Origin: Gammaproteobacteria bacterium UBA3532
GTDB taxonomy: Bacteria > Pseudomonadota > Gammaproteobacteria > Enterobacterales > UBA3532
Assembly (NCBI GenBank): GCA_002376965.1
Contig: DFOV01000259.1
Span: 1 to 36,972, forward strand
Reading direction: 5' to 3'
Length of the DNA: 36,972 bases
Positions within the stretch are counted from its first letter, which is position 1. The number at the start of each line of letters is the position of its first letter. The position numbers were made by a program, and so were the translations under genes. Below are positions 17,277-25,526 of the stretch, piece after piece. Under the pieces are notes generated by a model. The model was not told the DNA's origin. It did not search any database and saw only the letters and a program-made list of their open reading frames with translations.

Positions 17277-20200
17277 ATGGCTGATTTATATCTCGACATT
17301 GTCAAAAACAGCTGGGAAAAAGCCAGGCAGGGGGAGTATCAGTTATTATTCGTTAATTCAGGCACAGCCGGACTTGCGCCCGTTCCACTCAATGACGAGC
17401 AGTTTGCCCTTGCCCCCAATGATAAAGCCCTGCGCCATATTAAGCTTCACTGCACGCACCAATCATTAACCGAACCATTGGCACCATTTCTGCCACTATT
17501 ACGTGATACCTTTGATGGGCTTAGCCAGCAAGAGCAACAAGCGACCCTAAAACAAGCCGCGCCTTATGCCAATCACCAAACCATCTTTAGTAGTTATTTT
17601 TACCAGCATGTAGCCCAGCGCCCTGAAGCTTTGTTGTTTGGTGAATTAAGATACGAACAACAACAGATGCGCCATTCCCTCCTCCGCCTGTTAAAAGCTC
17701 TATTTGCCGATAAAACCCTGGTATTGGAAATCAGCCAGTTACATCTGGCCAGCGACGACCTACTTGGCTTCGTGCACACGCTGCTTAGCAGTAAAAATCT
17801 CGATCACATGCTGATTGTTTTTTATCTGGATAAAAAACACTACTTCAACGACACCCAACGCAGCGAAGCCTGGCAAGATTTTGTCGGCCAAATCGAAGAG
17901 CGCTTTACCATCATTGATGAGGAGCCATCTTATGCAGAAAACACTATGCTCCCTCCAGCTCAAAGCGCTAGTCCTCGACTGGTACAGCACTTACTGCCCG
18001 GCATTCAAAATGCACTGCGCTTTCTGGCCTTTCAAGAAGCCAATATCATGGCGATTGCGGTGAATGAGCTGGCCAATAATCGCGCCACCTCAAGCCAACA
18101 ACGCCTCAACATTCAGCGCTTACTTGCCCAAACCTACTACTACCTCGGTGACAACGACAGTGCGTTAGTCTGCTATTTTTCAGCCATTGATCTGGCCGAA
18201 GAAATCAACGACCTCCTATCGCTAACGCATATTTATTGCGAGCTGGCGATGGTTTATGCCAACAAGTTCGACTTCATCGATGCCAGTAAGGAGGCCATGC
18301 AAGCACTAAAACTGTCTCGTGAAATCAACCAGCCCGATATTATCCGAGAAGCTTTATTTACCCTGTATTTGGTGAAGGATCGGAAAACCGAGCCGATGCC
18401 TGCGCCGCTCTATAACGAGCTAACTTCGCTGCTCCAACATTCGAACGATCAGAATGCCTATGCCTTCTGCTGTAAAAATGCCTATATCTATTTACCGATC
18501 CACAAATCGCTGACCACAGTAGAGCAGGTCTGCCAGATCGCCATTGATATTTATACCCAGCATGACAACGCCTTTGGCCTTGCGGTGGCCTACCACAATA
18601 TGGCGATGCTCCAAACCTATTTAATGAAGCCCGACAAGGAACTGTACTATTTAAAGAAAAGTGAAAAACTGCGTGCCCAACTTGCCGATCCACTGGAAAT
18701 GATACGCATTTACAATGGTATTGGCTTCTTTTATGCCGAAACCGAGCAATATCAAGATGCCTGCCACTATTATCAAATGGCAACCAGCCGAATCACCGAG
18801 ATCCCTGATTACAATGAAGTCACCGCCAGCATTTACAACTTAGCGATTATGTATTTCTATGCGCGTAACTTTCGTGAAACCATCCGCCTGCTTGATGCCA
18901 TATTACAAATCATGCGCATCCTGCAAATGGATGAAATCCCATTTCACAATATGGATGACATTTATGCCTTGAAATCGTTATGTCATGCCGAAATTGGCGA
19001 AGATATCAACGCGATGATTTATCAGAACATCATTAGCCAGCGCAGCCATAAACTTGAAACCAGGGCCTTTATCGCAATAGCAAGAGGGATGCTGGCATTT
19101 TCTCAGCAACAGCACGATGATATATCCGAACAATTTGATCACGTTGCCTATGTATTTACCAAACAGAAGAACGAGCTATACCACCCATCCCTAGATGAAG
19201 AAGAGATTCAACCAATCTACTTTTATGAATACAGCAAGTGCCTGCCAGCCTTTTATTTTCATGAATATGGCCGCTGTTTAAAGAGAATACAGCAAAGCAG
19301 CAAGGCAAAAGAAATGCTCGCTCTGGCTATTGCCTATTGCGAGAAAGTCGACTTTCAAGCTTATAAGGACTTATGTCTTGAAGATCATGCTTCCAACTCC
19401 GTTACCGAAAAACGCTTAAACATTCCACTGGTCTCCATCAACCTGAAGACTCTGATAGAGTTGGCCAAAAAAGAGTTAACCCTGAGCCAGCTACAAAATA
19501 AATTAAAAAGTATTAAGTTCCTCCAACTACTTCAACAAGGACTCATCGAAAGCAATCGAGAACAAGATTTAGTGGGACAGTTCATTCAGCTACTCACCAA
19601 TCACTATCCGATTGAATCGATCATGGCCTATGTGCGAACAGAGGATCTGAGTGCATTCCAGCTGGAGTCAACCAAGCATCGCGACGTGCATACGCCTCCG
19701 ATACAGCGGGTACCTTTTGATTTGGAAAGCGAGCAGGCGTTCAAGGCCCAATTTATTGCTGAGAGCAGCAACCTGACTACTGGAGAAACTCTCTACCTTC
19801 CGCTGATCGGGCAAAACAATAGTCTGATGGGTTACCTGCTACTGGTTACCCAACCAGATACTCGGCATATTGCCCAAGAAGAACTGGATATTTTTGCCAT
19901 TGCAGGTAATCAGGTCGGCATTTCCCTTGAAAAGATCCGCCAGGCCCAAGCATTACAGCGCTCAAATAATGATTTACGCCAAACCATGGAACGATTGACG
20001 CAAACTCAGGCAGAGCTGGTCGAGGCTGAAAAAATGCTAGCACTTGGACGCCTTGTCGCAGGTGTCGCCCACCATATAAACACCCCTTTAGGCAACAGTG
20101 TTACCGCAGCTTCCCTCGTGATGAACCAGCTGAAAGAGATAAAAACCAAACTAGAACAAGGCCAGCTAAAAAAAGATGGACTCACCCAAGCGCTACACCT

Positions 20201-20786
20201 GGCTTCAGAGGCAGGAAATCTGCTAGAACAATCACTGGCTAAAGCTTCACAGTTAGTTCATAACTTTAAAGAAGTTGCCGCCGATCAGGACTTGGGAGAG
20301 AAAAAAGAGTTCTTTCTTAAAACCTATGTCGAAAACCTGTTTGTTAACTTTGAGCCGGTTCTTAATCAGGAGCATATAGCCTTTAGCATTGAGGGCTCGC
20401 TATCTGTTCGACTATATAGTTATCCAGGTGCTATTTCTCAAATGTTAACCAGTTTAGTGATGAACAGCGTAGAGCATGCATTTAAAGACCGGCAAAATAG
20501 CGGCCGGCCCGAAACTCCAATGATCAAATTAATGTTTGAGCAACAACAAAGCGACGTTGTTTTGTATTACGAAGATAACGGCGTAGGCATCCCGCCAGAC
20601 CAGGCCTCGCGAATATTTGAGCCATTCACTACCCTCAATTCAACTAACCACTCCAATCAAACCGGGCTTGGCTTACATGTGGTTTATAATTTAATCAAGC
20701 AAAAACTAAGAGGTAGCATTAGCCACAAAATCAACGGCTCGTGTGGTGTACACTTTGAGATTCGCCTTCCGCAAATTTTAGACTAA
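17277..20786 (+). CDS. Large TPR-GAF sensor histidine kinase
   Basis: This 1169-residue protein has no evident transmembrane segment, so it is probably a soluble sensor. An unrecognised N-terminal region (1-240) is followed by many TPR-like helical pairs (about 260-660, for example LLAQTYYYLGDNDSALVCYFSAIDLAEE). A GAF-like domain (about 755-890) is followed by a coiled coil and the kinase core. The H-box is LVAGVAHHINTPLG with His932. The next residue is His933, where this subfamily usually has Glu. The ATPase boxes look intact: MNSVEHAF (N), YEDNGVGIP (G1), GLGLHVVYNL (G2). It follows the chemoreceptor by 5 nt and converges, with a 4-nt stop overlap, on a response regulator that is the obvious partner candidate. 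It may sense a soluble or protein-borne signal. Confidence 0.87.
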   Translation: MADLYLDIVKNSWEKARQGEYQLLFVNSGTAGLAPVPLNDEQFALAPNDKALRHIKLHCTHQSLTEPLAPFLPLLRDTFDGLSQQEQQATLKQAAPYANHQTIFSSYFYQHVAQRPEALLFGELRYEQQQMRHSLLRLLKALFADKTLVLEISQLHLASDDLLGFVHTLLSSKNLDHMLIVFYLDKKHYFNDTQRSEAWQDFVGQIEERFTIIDEEPSYAENTMLPPAQSASPRLVQHLLPGIQNALRFLAFQEANIMAIAVNELANNRATSSQQRLNIQRLLAQTYYYLGDNDSALVCYFSAIDLAEEINDLLSLTHIYCELAMVYANKFDFIDASKEAMQALKLSREINQPDIIREALFTLYLVKDRKTEPMPAPLYNELTSLLQHSNDQNAYAFCCKNAYIYLPIHKSLTTVEQVCQIAIDIYTQHDNAFGLAVAYHNMAMLQTYLMKPDKELYYLKKSEKLRAQLADPLEMIRIYNGIGFFYAETEQYQDACHYYQMATSRITEIPDYNEVTASIYNLAIMYFYARNFRETIRLLDAILQIMRILQMDEIPFHNMDDIYALKSLCHAEIGEDINAMIYQNIISQRSHKLETRAFIAIARGMLAFSQQQHDDISEQFDHVAYVFTKQKNELYHPSLDEEEIQPIYFYEYSKCLPAFYFHEYGRCLKRIQQSSKAKEMLALAIAYCEKVDFQAYKDLCLEDHASNSVTEKRLNIPLVSINLKTLIELAKKELTLSQLQNKLKSIKFLQLLQQGLIESNREQDLVGQFIQLLTNHYPIESIMAYVRTEDLSAFQLESTKHRDVHTPPIQRVPFDLESEQAFKAQFIAESSNLTTGETLYLPLIGQNNSLMGYLLLVTQPDTRHIAQEELDIFAIAGNQVGISLEKIRQAQALQRSNNDLRQTMERLTQTQAELVEAEKMLALGRLVAGVAHHINTPLGNSVTAASLVMNQLKEIKTKLEQGQLKKDGLTQALHLASEAGNLLEQSLAKASQLVHNFKEVAADQDLGEKKEFFLKTYVENLFVNFEPVLNQEHIAFSIEGSLSVRLYSYPGAISQMLTSLVMNSVEHAFKDRQNSGRPETPMIKLMFEQQQSDVVLYYEDNGVGIPPDQASRIFEPFTTLNSTNHSNQTGLGLHVVYNLIKQKLRGSISHKINGSCGVHFEIRLPQILD

Positions 20787-21826
20787 TCCTGATTTTCCAT
20801 CAGTAAGTAGCCCGCTAAAAGATGCAAGGTATTACGCAGATTCTCTGGACAGCTAGACATCAAATGGCTGATTTCCTGGGTTAACTCATCACCCGATACG
20901 CGCCCAAACTCAATTAGACGAGCATGCGTTACATAATAGCGCAGGATTGGAAGCACTGCTTGGAGCAGCTCGGTACTGATATGCTCACCGTTGATAGGCA
21001 TATAAGCGACTATAACATCGTGATCACCCATGCTTAAAACACAGCTGATATCATCTTCTGACGCCCGTAGCTTGCCGCTACCAGCCCAGGCAACCAGTTC
21101 AGCAATACGCTCATGACCAATCACATCTTCAGGCTGAGTCATCGCCTTTTCAAGCCGCTCAGGCGCAACCGCCAAGCACGTGCTTTGCTGATCGCTTAAC
21201 TCTAATAGGGCGCAATAGCTCGGAGACGGTGTAACAACCTTAGTTATCAACTCGCACAAAGTGGAGTAATAGGCTTGCCAACTACCCAAACGATGCTGCT
21301 GCTTGATCCAATCCACCACCACAGCCATATCAGTTGTCGGTGGTTCAGAATGCGTCAGTTTCGCTTTAAGCTGTTGCACCTCAGCATAGGAGCGTAAATT
21401 GGCGTACATCACAGAATTGAGGGTCTGAACGGGCAATTCTGATTTCACCCGATAATCATTGATATCGTAATTTGCAACAACGTGATCTTCCTGCAAATCA
21501 CCCGGCTGCCCAGTTCGAATAACTATGCGGATATCTTTGTCCTGTATTTCATCACGAATAAAATCGACGACTCGAAAACCGGCATCTTCGGTTTCCATCA
21601 CCACATCAAGCAGAACAACCGCAAACTTACACCCTGTTCGCAGCAAATCCTTGGCTTCCTGAGCGCTGTAAACACTGGTAAATTCGAGCTTACGACCTCC
21701 ATAGACCAAACTACTTAAGGCGAGACGAGTCAACTGATGAACAAATTCATCGTCATCAACCACAAGGATCGGCCAAGGCGGTAAGACCTCTTCGGATTCG
21801 TCATTTGCAAACAATTCGTCAGTCAT
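20783..21826 (-). CDS. Response regulator, REC-DUF3369 without HD-GYP output
   Basis: This is a 347-residue protein. Residues 18-140 form a receiver domain: acidic pocket residues Asp24-Asp26 (VVDDDEF), phosphoacceptor Asp74 (VVLLDVVMETEDAGF), the conserved threonine in IRTGQPG and the conserved lysine in YRVKSELP. The region after it (about 150-300) fits the DUF3369 domain, which usually links REC to an HD-GYP c-di-GMP phosphodiesterase. No HD or GYP motif is present and the protein stops soon after. It may work through protein contacts. It is convergent with the TPR-GAF kinase, sharing 4 nt at the stops. The REC call is firm; the DUF3369 call is moderate. Confidence 0.85.
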   Translation of the reverse strand: MTDELFANDESEEVLPPWPILVVDDDEFVHQLTRLALSSLVYGGRKLEFTSVYSAQEAKDLLRTGCKFAVVLLDVVMETEDAGFRVVDFIRDEIQDKDIRIVIRTGQPGDLQEDHVVANYDINDYRVKSELPVQTLNSVMYANLRSYAEVQQLKAKLTHSEPPTTDMAVVVDWIKQQHRLGSWQAYYSTLCELITKVVTPSPSYCALLELSDQQSTCLAVAPERLEKAMTQPEDVIGHERIAELVAWAGSGKLRASEDDISCVLSMGDHDVIVAYMPINGEHISTELLQAVLPILRYYVTHARLIEFGRVSGDELTQEISHLMSSCPENLRNTLHLLAGYLLMENQD

Positions 21827-22009
21827 AAAGGCGTTTCAATAATATCCGTAACTACCGAGTGTTTTCATTGTAGAAAGCCACTGGACAAGGTGTAAAACAT
21901 GAGACTTAAATGATGTCTTGAAGGTATAGGAGCCTTCTAGTCTAAGAATAGAACATTCCAGCCGAAAAGGCAGTATACTCTTTAGGATTAATTCACGTAA
22001 TATACGGAT

Positions 22010-22912
22010 ATGACCACAAGATTGACCTTGGATGCTTTAGAAGTACTGGATGCTATCGACAGAAAAGGCAGCTTTTCCGCCGCCGCCGCTGCACTGTATC
22101 GCGTACCGTCGGCTATCACTTACACCATTAATAAACTCGAAGATGATCTCGGTGTCACTCTGTTTGTAAAAGATGGGCGTCGTTCTTCACTAACTCCCGC
22201 TGGACGCCGTTTGCTGGAACAAGGAAGAGAGCTGCTCGAAGCCACGGAGCGTTTGATTGAAGACGTAAAACAAGCGGAAAGTGGCTGGGAGTCCCGCCTG
22301 GCTATTGCGGTTGATTCGATTTACCCGCTAGAACGCATCTATCCCTTATTAGACGCTTTCTACCAAATCCAGCCTGATATAGAAATAGAGCTTTATGAAG
22401 AAGTACTTGGCGGTAGCTGGGAAGCACTCCTCGATGGGAGAGCCGATCTGGTCATTGGTGCCGCCCCACCATATCCGCCAGGGCAAGAGCTCGAGATACG
22501 CCCCATCCAAGACATTGACTGGGTTTTTGCCGTCCCCCCCTCGCATCCTTTGTGCAGGCTGGATCGACCGATAACTACAGATGATATTAAAACCTTTCGA
22601 GCAATTATCGTCCGAGACAGCTCGCACCGTCTACCCCCACAAAGTCGCCGAATTTTAGACAAGCAGCCTCTGCTACGAGTTGTCACCATGCAACAAAAAA
22701 TAAACGCTCAACTCAAAGGGCTTGGGATTGGTTTTTTGCCCGTACAACGCATATCGCAACTATTAGATACCGAACAGCTGGTCAGCTTACCACTGGCAGA
22801 ATCCCCCACGCCATCGCAACTGGTCGTCGCCGCAAAATCCCCCGTTCACGGCCGAGCATTGCAGTGGTTTCTAGAACAAAGCCCAAACTATTTTTTATCG
22901 GAGCCCTCATGA
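22010..22912 (+). CDS. LysR-family transcriptional regulator, YhaJ-like
   Basis: This 300-residue LysR-type regulator has an N-terminal winged helix-turn-helix (about 5-65: LDALEVLDAIDRKGSFSAAAAALYRVPSAITYTINKLEDDLG) and a periplasmic-binding-like effector domain (about 92-295). The recognition helix RVPSAITYTINKLE and the spacing to WESRL resemble E. coli YhaJ and relatives. Effector and targets are unknown. The TGA stop overlaps the ATG of the DUF4124-glutaredoxin gene (ATGA), so the two are translationally coupled, which is unusual for a LysR gene. The regulator is transcribed from a 183-nt region shared with the divergent response regulator gene. Confidence 0.93.
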   Translation: MTTRLTLDALEVLDAIDRKGSFSAAAAALYRVPSAITYTINKLEDDLGVTLFVKDGRRSSLTPAGRRLLEQGRELLEATERLIEDVKQAESGWESRLAIAVDSIYPLERIYPLLDAFYQIQPDIEIELYEEVLGGSWEALLDGRADLVIGAAPPYPPGQELEIRPIQDIDWVFAVPPSHPLCRLDRPITTDDIKTFRAIIVRDSSHRLPPQSRRILDKQPLLRVVTMQQKINAQLKGLGIGFLPVQRISQLLDTEQLVSLPLAESPTPSQLVVAAKSPVHGRALQWFLEQSPNYFLSEPS

Positions 22913-23400
22913 AATATCTTGCCTGCATTCTGGCGTTCCTTAGCCTGCTATCCTTGAGTATTGATGCTGAAATATACCAATGGCGCGATGCCAATGGGCA
23001 ACTCCACTTTAGCGACAACCCACCCGAAAACGAACAGACCCAAGTAGACAAAGTAGAAATCAGCGAAAGCAATCGCTTCCCGACTGTAATTTCCCAAACT
23101 CACACCGAAGTGAACTCATCCTCCGAGAAGTCAACGGCATCCACGTCACGCAACAAAAAAGCCCGTGTCATCATGTATAGCACCAGCTGGTGCGGCTACT
23201 GCAAAAAAGCCCGCAACTATTTTCGCGCAAATCGCATTCCATATAAGGAATACGATATTGAAAAATCGAAATCGGCCAGGAAAGCCTACGATAGAATCGG
23301 TGGACGCGGTATTCCGGTTATCTTGATAGGAAAAGACAAAAAGCGCATGAACGGATTTTCCACTCAGCGCTTTGCATCTCTTTATCAACAAGCAAGATGA
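22909..23400 (+). CDS. Exported DUF4124-glutaredoxin fusion
   Basis: This 163-residue protein has a signal peptide (1-20, MKYLACILAF and following, cleaved near SIDA). A DUF4124 module comes next (EIYQWRDANGQLHFSDNPPE, 21-40), then a serine-rich linker. A glutaredoxin domain (86-163) carries the redox motif Cys95-Gly-Tyr-Cys98 in STSWCGYCKK and the cis-proline Pro136 in GRGIPVI. It is probably a periplasmic or lipid-facing thiol-disulphide protein. I start at ATG 22909 because GGAG lies 5-6 nt before it, the signal peptide then fits, and it overlaps the LysR stop. The longer frame to 22864 has none of these. It converges on an FG-GAP gene with a 37-nt gap. Confidence 0.9.
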   Translation: MKYLACILAFLSLLSLSIDAEIYQWRDANGQLHFSDNPPENEQTQVDKVEISESNRFPTVISQTHTEVNSSSEKSTASTSRNKKARVIMYSTSWCGYCKKARNYFRANRIPYKEYDIEKSKSARKAYDRIGGRGIPVILIGKDKKRMNGFSTQRFASLYQQAR

Positions 23401-23437
23401 ACACCAGCAGGCAAGCTGCTCGCATTCAACTCGAGCG

Positions 23438-25363
23438 CTAACGAATATACCAGTTCAAATCAGAAACAGCCGGGAGCTTATAGCCCTGGTAGCCATGAGG
23501 ATTCATTAGATAGAGGTAGTTATCACCGTTTTGCTGATTGCGCCAGATAAGATCATCATCGCCATCACCATCTACATCACCGCTCAATGCGACTTGCCAA
23601 GCATCACCGTGAAATTGACTTAAAAGCCCTCTTCTACTCCAGTCAATCACACCTTTATTCAGAAAGTACACATAATTACGACCATCTACCCGATTACGCC
23701 ACAACAAATCTGCACCACCATCGCCATCAAAATCCGCCACGGCGATCAATCGCCAATCGTTACCGGCTCGCATCAACTCGCCGCCATCGGCTATACCGCC
23801 GTCAACCAGCAAATGCTTCCACACGACCCCAGTCGACGCATGACGCCAAACCAGATCATTCACACCATCGCCATTCAAGTCATTGGCAGCTATCAGTATC
23901 CATTCAAGATCGTTCAATTGCATAAGTTGATGACTGCTTTGAATTGACGCCCCATCCATGAGATACAGCCACAAGGCACCCGTTTGGGTATTCAGCCACA
24001 ATAAGTCGGCGTTTTTGTCTCCATTAAAATCAGTAATAGACAACACTTCCCAGCCTTGCTGGGCCGAAACCTGATTGATCTTTTTTACCTGTGTTACCTG
24101 CTCCCCTTGCATATGGTAAAGGTAATTTTCTCCTGAAATCGGATGTCGCCAATACAAATCGGCATTGCCGTCACCATTAGCATCACCTCGGCCAACCAGC
24201 TGCCAAGGCGGAGGAACGCTATTAATCCGTAAGCTGCTTTGTACCTCATCGGCGTTTAACGTATATATCCAGTTCACTCCCGACTGGGCATGGCGCCATA
24301 CAATATCGGCTTTGGCATCCCCGTTCATGTCCTTATCTGACGCTTCAGCCTTCACCGAATCGTCTAAAGCAACAAGACGCTGATAGGGAGACAGAATCAG
24401 ATCGATCGGCCGATTATCCACCGCAATATCCTGCATACCAGTAGCAGGGTTTTCTAAGCGAGGGTATCTCCAGTAGGTGATTTTTAGCTCATTGGTAAGC
24501 TCATGCTGCCAAAGGTGCTCTTCGATACCATCATTATTATAGTCACCGGATGCGACAACCTCCCATGGCCAAGCCAACTCTGGCTTGGCATCGAATACCA
24601 GCTCCCAATGCTCTTCACCGCCCAGGTTTAAGCGCAACACCCCAAAGGTGGCATTGCTAACAAACATGCCCGCATCCAACAGACCATTGCCATCCACATC
24701 AGCTAGCGGAAATAACCACGAGGTATCCGTTGTTAGCAGTACTGATGGCAGCATAAACTCGTGGCTTAAGCTGAACTGTTCCCATTCATATACAGAAATA
24801 AAGCCACCGGGCTGCTTGACCAGAAGCTCAGCTTGGCCATCGCCCGTTATATCTCCGGCGACTAAGGGAGAGAAGCTTTCGTGCAGAGCAATCAGCGAGT
24901 GTCGGCTGTTAGACTGCCCTATTTTGAGTACATCGATCTGGTTGGTCGTTGCGTTATGAATAAACACGTCGGCCTTATTGTCGCCATCGATATCAGCGAC
25001 AGCTAATACCCGTTCGGCTGGGAGTAGTACTTCTAGCACCATGCTCTGCTTGAGTGCCAACTGCTGGATCAGCGCTATGCCAAGCTGATGGGTTCGGCGA
25101 TGACGAAAGAGTACGTCAGATACCCCATCACCATCAAAATCTCCCCGCCCGACAACGCGCCAGTTCATATCTTTCTGCAAATCAAGCACATGATGGCCAA
25201 TAATATTTGGCCCATCCATCACGTAGGCGTCAAATAGACCTGTTTTAATGTTGCGAATGAGAATATCTGAGCGATCATCGGCATTTAAGTCAAAGCGAGC
25301 AGCTTGGACAACACCAGCGAACAATACAAGTGCAACCCAGACAAAGAACGTTATCTTTAGCAT
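23438..25363 (-). CDS. Secreted FG-GAP/VCBS repeat protein, paralogue A
   Basis: This 641-residue protein has a signal peptide (MLKITFFVWVALVLFAGVVQA). The rest is made almost wholly of FG-GAP/VCBS-type repeats of about 45-50 residues. At least eleven have the calcium loop DxDxDG-like pattern, for example DFDGDGVSDVLFRH, DIDGDNKADVFIHN, DLNGDGVNDLVWRH and DVDGDGDDDLIWRN. Such repeats fold as beta-propeller blades that bind Ca2+, typically outside the cell. The C-terminal six or so repeats match those of the three other FG-GAP genes here. I chose the ATG at 25363, because the frame upstream overlaps the protease gene. Two more in-frame ATGs lie in a tandem repeat (25361-25399). No enzymatic domain is visible. 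Confidence 0.85.
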   Translation of the reverse strand: MLKITFFVWVALVLFAGVVQAARFDLNADDRSDILIRNIKTGLFDAYVMDGPNIIGHHVLDLQKDMNWRVVGRGDFDGDGVSDVLFRHRRTHQLGIALIQQLALKQSMVLEVLLPAERVLAVADIDGDNKADVFIHNATTNQIDVLKIGQSNSRHSLIALHESFSPLVAGDITGDGQAELLVKQPGGFISVYEWEQFSLSHEFMLPSVLLTTDTSWLFPLADVDGNGLLDAGMFVSNATFGVLRLNLGGEEHWELVFDAKPELAWPWEVVASGDYNNDGIEEHLWQHELTNELKITYWRYPRLENPATGMQDIAVDNRPIDLILSPYQRLVALDDSVKAEASDKDMNGDAKADIVWRHAQSGVNWIYTLNADEVQSSLRINSVPPPWQLVGRGDANGDGNADLYWRHPISGENYLYHMQGEQVTQVKKINQVSAQQGWEVLSITDFNGDKNADLLWLNTQTGALWLYLMDGASIQSSHQLMQLNDLEWILIAANDLNGDGVNDLVWRHASTGVVWKHLLVDGGIADGGELMRAGNDWRLIAVADFDGDGGADLLWRNRVDGRNYVYFLNKGVIDWSRRGLLSQFHGDAWQVALSGDVDGDGDDDLIWRNQQNGDNYLYLMNPHGYQGYKLPAVSDLNWYIR

Positions 25364-25399
25364 AGCGTTATTGTTATACATGGCGTTATTGTTATACAT
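25361..25399. repeat. 18-bp tandem repeat carrying three candidate start codons
   Basis: Units at 25361-25378 and 25379-25396 match at 17 of 18 positions; the second reads CATGGCGTTATTGTTATA. Each carries an in-frame ATG on the minus strand, with a third at 25399. The peptide would begin MYNNNAMYNNNAM before the signal sequence. None of the three ATGs has a clear Shine-Dalgarno site. Confidence 0.75.
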
Positions 25400-25526
25400 G
25401 GTTATAAATGAAATTAATCGAGAATGGGACGAGTCTACCAGAAAACTTATGGCGGTACACGGGGGCATCCGGTGTGCCAGACTATCGATGCCACCGCTTA
25501 TCACCAGCCATAGCGACGGCTTATTT

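Noticed and set aside
18358..18783. 141-residue frame on the minus strand within the TPR-GAF kinase
   Set aside because: It is a shadow of the repeat-rich TPR coding sequence with an arginine- and cysteine-rich random composition.
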